Made by a program: the position numbers and the translations under genes
Notes under the pieces: model-generated
What the model was told of the DNA's origin: nothing
Databases searched by the model: none
The model's input: the letters and a program-made list of their open reading frames with translations, nothing else
Assembly (NCBI RefSeq): GCF_026930205.1
Contig: NZ_JANHOI010000003.1
Location: 1 to 64,000 of the forward strand
Reading direction: 5' to 3'
Source of the DNA: Bartonella sp. 220B
GTDB taxonomy: Bacteria > Pseudomonadota > Alphaproteobacteria > Rhizobiales > Rhizobiaceae
DNA length: 64,000 nt
Shown here: positions 57,109 through 64,000 of the stretch, one piece after another
How the letters are laid out: every line of letters starts with the position of its first letter
Position numbering within the stretch: the first letter of the stretch is position 1

Positions 57109-57843
57109 TCACACCAATAACTGAAGAAAACGCTGAACCGTATCATGCATTCCATATTCTAAGGCATCCGCAATAAGCCCATGACCAATAGAAACTTCAT
57201 CAAGCCAAGGAATGTGATGGACAACAGCAGGAAGATTTGTAACTGTCAGATCATGGCCTGCGTTAACACCTAATTGCAACTCTTGAGCTCTTCTTGCTGC
57301 GAAAACAAGTTTACTGAGTTCTTGATCTTGTTTTGTCTTATCCTGAAATGCACCACCGTAAGGTCCAGTATAAAACTCCACACGATCAGCGCCGATTGCC
57401 TTAGCAACATCAAGACCATCAACAACAGGGTCTGCAAATAATGATACGCGAATTTTTTTTGCTTTCAAACATTGAATAATAGGTGCTAAAAATTCTGCAT
57501 TATGAGCAAAATCCCAACCATGATCAGAAGTTAACTGAGTTGGATCATCGGGCACAAGAGTAATCTGATCAGCATATTTTTCTGCTATGTTCAAAAATGT
57601 ATCACTTGGATAACCTTCAATATTAAATTCAGCAGTAGGAAATGTACTGTTCATTAAACAACGTATATCCGGCAAATCTGCAAAACGAATATGTCGCTCA
57701 TCGGGACGTGGATGGACTGTCAAACCAGCAGCACCTGCTGTAAGTGCGATATGCCCAATATGATTGATATTTGGCCAAGGAAGATTACGCCGATTGCGCA
57801 AAACGGCAATAGCATTCAGATTAACCGAAAGTTTTATGGCCAT
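57109..57843 (-). CDS. pdxJ: Pyridoxine 5'-phosphate synthase
   Basis: PdxJ condenses 1-deoxyxylulose 5-phosphate with 3-amino-2-oxopropyl phosphate to give pyridoxine 5'-phosphate, the last ring-forming step of vitamin B6 synthesis. The 244-residue product has [15 protein letters not shown] at the N-terminus, [11 protein letters not shown] and the C-terminal [13 protein letters not shown], all typical. The ATG at 57843 has AGGAG five bases upstream; a GTG two codons earlier is not needed. It is followed leftward by a long gap. Confidence 0.96.
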   Translation of the reverse strand: MAIKLSVNLNAIAVLRNRRNLPWPNINHIGHIALTAGAAGLTVHPRPDERHIRFADLPDIRCLMNSTFPTAEFNIEGYPSDTFLNIAEKYADQITLVPDDPTQLTSDHGWDFAHNAEFLAPIIQCLKAKKIRVSLFADPVVDGLDVAKAIGADRVEFYTGPYGGAFQDKTKQDQELSKLVFAARRAQELQLGVNAGHDLTVTNLPAVVHHIPWLDEVSIGHGLIADALEYGMHDTVQRFLQLLV

Positions 57844-57919
57844 GTTCACTCCTATTTTCAGACACAGCTCTCAAAACAAAAATATATTTGCCAATATAAT
57901 AGCAGAGAATAAAATTTTC

Positions 57920-59041
57920 CTATCGAACAATTGTTAAACGCTCTGCTGCACGTGTAATTCCGGTATACAGCCAGCGTGCATACATATCACGAAATGCAAA
58001 ACTTTCATCAAATAAAACCACATTATCCCATTGAGATCCTTGTGCTTTATGAACAGTTAATGCATACCCATAATCAAAATCATCATATCTTTTTTTCAAT
58101 TGCCATGAAATCTCACTATCAGGATTTTCAAACACAGCTTTTAAAAGCTTAATTTTCGCTACTCCACGATCGCTTTCTTCTGGTTTAACGAGAAGATTAA
58201 TACTTGGTTTAACAGTTTCTTTCTGTGAAGTCATGACTTTCCATAAAGATCCATTTAACAAACCTTTAGTGGGATCATTACGCAAACACACCAGCTTATC
58301 TCCCGCTTGTGGATAATCTGCCGTAAACTCCTTCAAAGCGCGTAAACGCCTATTATAAAGATGCCGTGTTCGATTCACCCCTACCAACACCTGATCAGCA
58401 TCTAAAACCAATTTCTGATCCACCTCTTTGCGTGGAATAACGCGCGCCGCTCCATAATCACCATAAACAATATCACGTCCTTCACGCACATCCATAGCTA
58501 AACGAACAATTGGATTATCATGCGCTTGTCGATGAATTTCAGAGAGAAGAAAATCTGGTGCAGCATTGGAAAAAAAACCACCCCCTGATATAGGAGGCAA
58601 TTGACCTGGATCACCAAGAACAAGAATTGGCGTTCGAAAACTCATTAAATCACGCGCTAATTGTTCATCGACCATTGAACACTCATCAATAATGATAAGT
58701 TTAGCGTGTGCAGCAGCACTTCTTCGATTTAAGGCAAATGTTGGTGCAAGAGACTTTTTTCCTGTGATTTCATCAGAAACTTCTTCTTCTCCACGCGGAG
58801 AGTAAATCAATGAATGAATAGTACAAGCATTACTTGCACCTTTAGAACGTAAAACCTGTGCTGCCTTTCCTGTAAACGCAGCAAACTGAACAGAACCATC
58901 AACTGTTTCTGCGAAATAGCGTGCAAGTGTCGTCTTACCCGTCCCCGCATAGCCAAAAAGGCGAAAAAGTGGTGAACGCCCTTCCCTTAACCACGCGGCA
59001 ACAGCCTTCAATGCTTTATCCTGTTCCGGTGAAAACTGCAT
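57920..59041 (-). CDS. RecD-like superfamily 1 DNA helicase
   Basis: The 373-residue ATPase has Walker A GYAGTGKTT (about residues 29-37), motif Ia FTGKAAQVLR, Walker B IIDECSMVD, motif III GDPGQLPPI, and the C-terminal UvrD_C_2 motifs ALTVHKAQGSQWDNVV and LYTGITRAAERL. This is the core of RecD2/Dda-like 5'-3' helicases without the N-terminal extension of RecD. A DNA repair or replication role is likely. It lies 77 bases upstream of pdxJ on the same strand. Confidence 0.88.
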   Translation of the reverse strand: MQFSPEQDKALKAVAAWLREGRSPLFRLFGYAGTGKTTLARYFAETVDGSVQFAAFTGKAAQVLRSKGASNACTIHSLIYSPRGEEEVSDEITGKKSLAPTFALNRRSAAAHAKLIIIDECSMVDEQLARDLMSFRTPILVLGDPGQLPPISGGGFFSNAAPDFLLSEIHRQAHDNPIVRLAMDVREGRDIVYGDYGAARVIPRKEVDQKLVLDADQVLVGVNRTRHLYNRRLRALKEFTADYPQAGDKLVCLRNDPTKGLLNGSLWKVMTSQKETVKPSINLLVKPEESDRGVAKIKLLKAVFENPDSEISWQLKKRYDDFDYGYALTVHKAQGSQWDNVVLFDESFAFRDMYARWLYTGITRAAERLTIVR

Positions 59042-59811
59042 AGCTTACCAACATAAGATTTGTATAAAAAGAGCAAGAATTTTGAAAAAAAAGACTATCA
59101 AGAAAAACTTTTTTATTAAGAATTGCTGACACACGCTCATCTAACAACTTTCGTAGCACAATTATCAATCATTTACCCATATAGTTTTTCAAGATATTCT
59201 AACAATCTAAATTTTATTTCTACATTGATCCTCAACGTAACACATTATACTTAATCAAATAAAATATCATTTTTTGCATATGCATATCTTAAATTTAAAA
59301 TAACACCTTTATATGCTTTTTCTAACCAAAATTTAGAATGAGAAAAAGAGCATTGCAATTGCAAAACCATCGCTAGAAAAAATGTCCTTAACAGGATAAA
59401 AATAATGTAATTTCATGAACACTATTTTACACAATCAATCAGCTTTCTTGCACATAAAAATAAAGTATATCCCCTATTACGAAATAATCATTAAATATAT
59501 CAAAAACCTTTTGGCGGAAATAGAAATAGCTCGCAACAAAAAGACTTAATCCTATGATGATGCTACACCTATAAAGTTCTTCCCTCTTATCATGTGTTTA
59601 ATAAATTTACTCTTATCGCTAGCCTATCGAATTTGCACCACACATCATCACTTATTTTCTTAAATTAAGCATATTTCTTAGCTTTTATCTTCATACCAAT
59701 CGCGTATGACAGATTTTTATGTAATTCGCATAAAATACCTCATTTAATTGTTGCAATCATTATTTAAAAAAACTACTTCATTGGAATAGACTTTAGTTGG
59801 AGGGGGGCATA
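59042..59811. other. Intergenic region
   Basis: About 770 AT-rich bases between the divergent helicase and MFS genes. It should contain both promoters. I see no gene or strong structure except the GGAGGGGGG ribosome binding site just before the MFS start. Confidence 0.5.
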
Positions 59812-61020
59812 GTGGGCAATAATAAATTTATAGAAAAAAATTATTATAGATGGATTGTATTGCTTGTTGCCACTATCGCTCAAGCATCAGCCTGCTTCTT
59901 TGTTCAAGGAATTGGTCCTTTAGCTGAATTTTTTAAGAAGGATTTCTCGCTTAGTGACTCTCAGATAGGTTTGCTGTCTTCAGCTGCGCAGTTCCTACCT
60001 ATTATTGGGTTACTTATAGCTGGCGAATTGCTAGACAAGTTTAACGAACGCTATATTGTTGGAGTTGGCGCGGTCGGCGTTTCTGTCGCTCTTTTGTTGG
60101 GAGCAATCGCAGATAACTATATTTCCCTTTTGGTTTGTTTGCTCATTGTAGGGGGATTTTATAGTTCTGCTCAACCTGGTGGTGCTAAATCTGTTTCTTT
60201 ATGGTTTCCACAATCGCAGCGCGGATTTGCAATGGGAATAAGGCAAGCGGGACTACCCTTAGGTGGGGCATTAGCTGGGATAGTTCTGCCTGCTAGTGCA
60301 CTTGTCTATGGCACACAAGGTGCGTTTTTGGTCGGTGCCATAGTTTCTTTTTTAGGTGGATGCATATTTATTATTTTTTATCACGCACCAGCAAAAGTTG
60401 TAGTTATCGTTCCAGAAAACAAGGCAAGAGTTTCATTCTATGCAAATGTACGGTCTCGTCTTGCGATGTTAGCGGCGCCACATATGAAGAATATTATTTT
60501 TTCAGGCGTTTCACTTGTGATAGTTCAATATGTTTTAACCATTTTTATAACGGTTTATTTTTATAGAATCTATCACCTATCTTTAGATAAAAGTGCTTAT
60601 TTGTTCTTTGTTTCACAAGCTTCTGGTGCCTTAGGGAGAATTATTTTAGCAGCGTGGAGTGATCATTGTAAAAAAGGACGATTTTTTCCTGTCTTGTTTT
60701 GCATGATTGCAGTCGTTTTTGGATTTTTAATATTAATTTTGGGCATGAGTGGATCCATAATTTATCTCACTATTTTATCTGCTTGGTTAGGTTTTTTTGG
60801 AATGGGATGGTATGGCCCTTGGGTTGCTTATATTGTAGACTCTTCGCCAAAAGAAAGCGTTGGCTTTTCTCTGGGGCTAGCAATGTCTGTAAATCAAATC
60901 GCAATTATTACTGCTCCACCATTATTTGGATTAATCCAAGATTTTACAGACACTTATTTACTAACATGGCTGATTTTAATTTTAATGATTGTTGCTTCAC
61001 TTTTCTTAATAAAAAAGTAG
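59812..61020 (+). CDS. MFS transporter
   Basis: The 402-residue protein has 12 helices, the MFS loop signature region (GELLDKFNERYIVG) and the helix-5 motif GFAMGIRQAGLPLGGALAG. This is common in the cyanate/nitrate-type and oxalate-type porters; substrate unknown. Translation likely starts at GTG 59812 behind GGAGGGG; a TTG five codons earlier is in frame. It lies 27 bases upstream of a broken oxygenase gene that has its own GGAGG site, so the two once formed an operon. The protein itself appears intact. Confidence 0.85.
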   Translation: MGNNKFIEKNYYRWIVLLVATIAQASACFFVQGIGPLAEFFKKDFSLSDSQIGLLSSAAQFLPIIGLLIAGELLDKFNERYIVGVGAVGVSVALLLGAIADNYISLLVCLLIVGGFYSSAQPGGAKSVSLWFPQSQRGFAMGIRQAGLPLGGALAGIVLPASALVYGTQGAFLVGAIVSFLGGCIFIIFYHAPAKVVVIVPENKARVSFYANVRSRLAMLAAPHMKNIIFSGVSLVIVQYVLTIFITVYFYRIYHLSLDKSAYLFFVSQASGALGRIILAAWSDHCKKGRFFPVLFCMIAVVFGFLILILGMSGSIIYLTILSAWLGFFGMGWYGPWVAYIVDSSPKESVGFSLGLAMSVNQIAIITAPPLFGLIQDFTDTYLLTWLILILMIVASLFLIKK

Positions 61021-61047
61021 GGGAATATAATTGGGAGGAAAATTATA

Positions 61048-62048
61048 ATGATCAATGAAAATACTTTTGAGTTGAGCAATGTCGAAAGAGACAAACTTTG
61101 GGAGGCTTTAAACCATGTTATTTATGATCCATATGGTGGTCTTGAATATTCGGTTGAGCTAAAAAAATAGTATTTTCGCTGCTACCACAGAGAATATTGA
61201 CAATTCTTATGAATCAAAAGGTGTTTATTACCCCGAGACCATATTTAATCTTTGAAAACCTTCCAATTGATAGACAAATTAATACGTCACCTCATCCCTA
61301 TAATTTAGATGCGTCTTGTAAAAGTGGCTATATGAGCGAAAATTTAATTATGATGTTTTCTTTATTGATCGGAGAGCCTTATTCAATTCAGTTTGAAGGC
61401 GGACATATAGTAAATAACCTAGTTCCTTTAAAGGATAATAAAAAAGATGATACAGGATTAGAATCTGAAGTTGAGTGAGGTTTTCATATAGAAAATGCTG
61501 CACTAAAATTTATAAGTGGTTTTAATTTATCTTCTAAAGGGATATTTTTATCTGGTGTTCGCAATGATGTTAATGGTCCGTTGTTGAGAATATCTGATGC
61601 ACGTCTCACTTTAAAACTTTTAAGTGAGGAGAATGTGCGTAGCTTAAGGGATAATTTATATATCATTAATGTTCACTATAGATGGAAAAAAAATGGGGTA
61701 GCCTCTACAAGTAAAGTGCCGCTAGTTCAAGGGAGCGGTGAATTCCCAGATATCAGCGCTGTTTTTTATCCGGGCATGTTAGAGCCACAGTCAAAAAAAG
61801 CCAAGGAAGCTTTAGATCATTTTTATGAAGCTATTAAGTCCGTATCTTTTGGAATTGATGTACAACCAGGAAGATTATTATATATTGATAACAGAATGGC
61901 TCTACACTCTAGAGATAAATTTTTTGGATCATTTGATCGTTATGAAAATCCAATGCAGTGGATTCAAAGAGTGTTTGTGTCTGCAGATTTATGGAATCAT
62001 CGATATGTAGAACAAATAAAAGAAAGAGTATTTGATTTTCAATGTTAA
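61048..62048 (+). pseudogene. Broken Fe(II)/2-oxoglutarate oxygenase (TauD/AsnO-like)
   Basis: Three pieces join into one clavaminate-synthase-like oxygenase. Piece 1 (61048-61170) ends at TAG just after a run of seven A (61161-61167); adding one A restores ELKKIVFSLLPQRIL and leads into piece 2. Piece 2 ends at an in-frame TGA (61476-61478). Piece 3 follows in the same frame with the iron-binding FHIEN and, further on, RLLYIDNRMALHSRDKF, typical of asparagine and arginine hydroxylases. The start has GGAGG upstream. Substrate unknown; two lesions make it almost surely inactive. Confidence 0.75.
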
Positions 62049-62063
62049 TGTCTTGACAATGAT

Positions 62064-62270
62064 ATGATGTCGAATATTATTCCGGCTTATCTAGACTACA
62101 CATCTCATATGTATAGACTTCTCTGGCATAACCAGGTGAGGTTACTACCTGATTATAAGCTACGGTGGCCAATTGATTTTCTATGGTTGCATTTGATCTT
62201 TGTTATTTTTACCCTTCCTTTCAAGCTATTAGGGGAATTTTTCTATCAAACCCTTGAAAAAGCGATTTGA
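62064..62270 (+). CDS. Small hypothetical membrane protein
   Basis: The 68-codon frame begins 15 bases after the broken oxygenase. It has one hydrophobic helix (FLWLHLIFVIFTLPFKLLG) and Trp/Tyr-rich ends. There is no good ribosome binding site. It could be a real small gene of the former MFS-oxygenase operon, or the remnant of a longer one. No family recognised. Confidence 0.35.
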   Translation: MMSNIIPAYLDYTSHMYRLLWHNQVRLLPDYKLRWPIDFLWLHLIFVIFTLPFKLLGEFFYQTLEKAI

Positions 62271-62642
62271 AGTCATCTCATAATGCAAAACCAAAACATA
62301 GTGATAAACTTTTCTATTGTTTTCATAGACATAACGGTTCGCATGGTTGCACCTTTCAAGCACGGTAGCTTTTTTCTTGCACGATGGAAACTTTCATATA
62401 TCAGACAACATCATTAATTTATAATAGATAACTCAATGTCTTATCTAAAAAGTGCAAAGAAATAGCTATTAATGTAAACAGATAAATTAAAAAACAAAAA
62501 CCACGCACAAATAAATTCAAACATAATTGGACACACAACTTATAATATTTTTTGAGAGAAACAAATAATCTTCCCATTTCTTTAAACAAAGAATGAACAT
62601 CATAAAATGAGCTCTAAGAATAATAGGAATCTTCATAAAGAA

Positions 62643-62678
62643 GAGACAGAGATGAAGACTCCAAAAACTTCATCTCTG
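62643..62678. terminator. Strong hairpin downstream of ilvB
   Basis: A perfect 13-bp stem (GACAGAGATGAAG with CTTCATCTCTGTC) with a 10-base loop lies 30 bases after the ilvB stop. The T-run is better on the plus strand, but it is the only candidate terminator for the leftward ilvB gene. Confidence 0.65.
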
Positions 62679-62708
62679 TCTTTTCTTTATTTGATTAACA
62701 TATTCATT

Positions 62709-64000
62709 TTATACAAGAATATGACCATCAGCAGAAATAGCATTTGCAATTGCTTCATCATTAGCCTCATCAGGCAACAACATATCATTATGGGCACATC
62801 CCGATGGGATCATGGGAAAACAATTTTCTAAATGATAAACACGACAATCGAAGAGAACTGGCTTATCACAAGCAATCATTTGCTGAATTTTATCATCAAG
62901 TTCATCTGGTTTTGAACAACGAATACCAACAGCTCCATAAGATTGGGCTAATTTTACAAAGTCAGGCATAGATTCTGTATAAGAGTGAGAAAGACGATTA
63001 CCATGCAACAATTGCTGCCATTGGCGAACCATACCCATATATTGATTATTTAAAATAAAAATTTTCACCGGGGTATTATGCTGCATTGCTGTTGCAAGCT
63101 CTTGAATATTCATCTGAATTGAAGCATCACCGGAAATACATATGACAAGTGCATCAGGATGTGCAATTTGAACACCAATAGCAGCAGGAAGACCATACCC
63201 CATCGTTCCAAGACCACCAGAAGTCATCCAATGTTTTGGTTCATCAAAGCGATAATACTGAGCTGCCCACATCTGATGTTGTCCAACATCCGTTGTGATG
63301 TAAGCATTTGCATCTTTGCTAAATGCATAAAGCCGTTGAAGAGCATATTGTGGCATAATAGCATCTTTTCTCTCAGTATATGCCAATGAATTACGTGCTC
63401 TCCAGCCATTAATTTGTGCCCACCATTGATCACGGCTTTCGCTTTTAAATATTGGTTTGTGCATATGCAAACGCCGATTGATCTCTTCTAAAATATGCGC
63501 CACATCGCCTATAAGTGGAACTTCTACTTTTACGATCTTATTGATAGAAGAAGGATCAATATCAATATGGATAATGCGCGCATGAGGTGCAAACGCATCA
63601 AGTCGTCCAGTGATACGATCATCAAACCGTGCCCCAATCGCTAACATAACATCACAATCATGCATGGCCATATTAGCTTCATACGTTCCATGCATTCCAA
63701 GCATTCCAAGCCAATTTTTACCAGAAGCAGGATAAGCCCCAAGTCCCATGAGTGTTGAAGTGATTGGAAAATCTCCTAGTTGGACCAATTCACGCAAAAG
63801 CTGTACAGCTTTAGTCCCCGATGAAATAACACCACCACCAGTATAAATAACAGGGCGTTTTGCTCCTACTAAAAGAGAAACAGCATTTTCGATAGCCTCC
63901 CCTTTCAACTGTAAATAAGAATGCATAACTGTCGCAACTTGAGGCGCTCTATAAAGACCTGAAGCGAATTGAACATCCTTAGGAATATCAATCAAAACCG
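62709..64000 (-). CDS. ilvB: Acetolactate synthase large subunit (3' part; gene continues past the right edge)
   Basis: This thiamine-diphosphate enzyme makes acetolactate and acetohydroxybutyrate, the first common step of valine, leucine and isoleucine synthesis. The visible 430 or so residues cover the middle and C-terminal domains. They include [10 protein letters not shown] at the edge, the FAD-binding central domain ([24 protein letters not shown]) and the thiamine-diphosphate motif region SGDASIQMN with [12 protein letters not shown]. The first ~150 residues lie outside the window. An ilvN small subunit, usually downstream, is not present here: a hairpin follows directly. Confidence 0.95.
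   Translation of the reverse strand, partial: VLIDIPKDVQFASGLYRAPQVATVMHSYLQLKGEAIENAVSLLVGAKRPVIYTGGGVISSGTKAVQLLRELVQLGDFPITSTLMGLGAYPASGKNWLGMLGMHGTYEANMAMHDCDVMLAIGARFDDRITGRLDAFAPHARIIHIDIDPSSINKIVKVEVPLIGDVAHILEEINRRLHMHKPIFKSESRDQWWAQINGWRARNSLAYTERKDAIMPQYALQRLYAFSKDANAYITTDVGQHQMWAAQYYRFDEPKHWMTSGGLGTMGYGLPAAIGVQIAHPDALVICISGDASIQMNIQELATAMQHNTPVKIFILNNQYMGMVRQWQQLLHGNRLSHSYTESMPDFVKLAQSYGAVGIRCSKPDELDDKIQQMIACDKPVLFDCRVYHLENCFPMIPSGCAHNDMLLPDEANDEAIANAISADGHILV

Overview
The window looks like a piece of a Bartonella chromosome (Alphaproteobacteria, Hyphomicrobiales). It is AT-rich, has long poorly coding gaps and gene remnants, and keeps rhizobial gene orders: rpsL-rpsG-fusA, pcm-tolC-popZ-valS, and a fused secDF. 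It also encodes an ExoR homologue, a hemin-binding-type (Hbp/Omp31-like) outer-membrane barrel and a large autotransporter, both typical of Bartonella surface equipment. I cannot name the species from sequence alone.

Layout. 1-3.3 kb: str operon (S12, S7, EF-G), read leftward from a promoter near 3.3 kb. 3.5-7.7 kb: exonuclease III and a complete glutamate/aspartate-type ABC importer (gltI, J, K, L). 7.8-14.8 kb, leftward: exoR, valS, popZ, tolC, pcm. 15-20 kb: tRNA-Cys, tRNA-Asn, rhlE, a small exported protein, ilvA, tRNA-Leu. 20-24.4 kb: an Hbp-type barrel and a MscK/MscS-type channel overlapping a small exported protein. 24.5-32 kb: secDF, a CPA2 antiporter, a YbhN/UPF0104 membrane protein and a TerC-CBS protein. 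32.6-34.5 kb: tRNA-Lys, an MFS transporter and a decayed gene. 34.7-42.3 kb: lemA, a TPM protein, lipB, parE, recJ, rplM-rpsI. 42.6 kb: divK.

The most unusual segment is 43.9-46.3 kb. It holds two tandem copies of a four-gene cassette, all on the minus strand, in the order glycine-zipper protein, then three small two-helix membrane proteins (families C, B, A). One member (45318-45497) is only 59 codons long. The array starts behind a recognisable promoter whose transcription start abuts a perfect 17-bp palindrome. In each cassette a hairpin lies between the glycine-zipper gene and the next gene. The arrangement resembles two-component glycine-zipper bacteriocins with immunity proteins (compare Caulobacter CdzC/CdzD/CdzI). 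That function is inference.

47-64 kb: an autotransporter, a lipoprotein, an extensively decayed gene, a fumarylacetoacetate-hydrolase-family enzyme, cycA-like permease, ilvC, pdxJ, a RecD-like helicase, an MFS transporter followed by a broken Fe(II)/2-oxoglutarate oxygenase gene, and the 3' part of ilvB, which runs off the right edge. IlvA, IlvC and IlvB together indicate that branched-chain amino acid synthesis is kept. ExoR is the periplasmic brake of ExoS/ChvI-type (Bartonella BatS/BatR) signalling, so the window may hold both that regulator and surface genes of the kind it controls. Several gaps hold only degraded coding fragments, consistent with ongoing gene loss.
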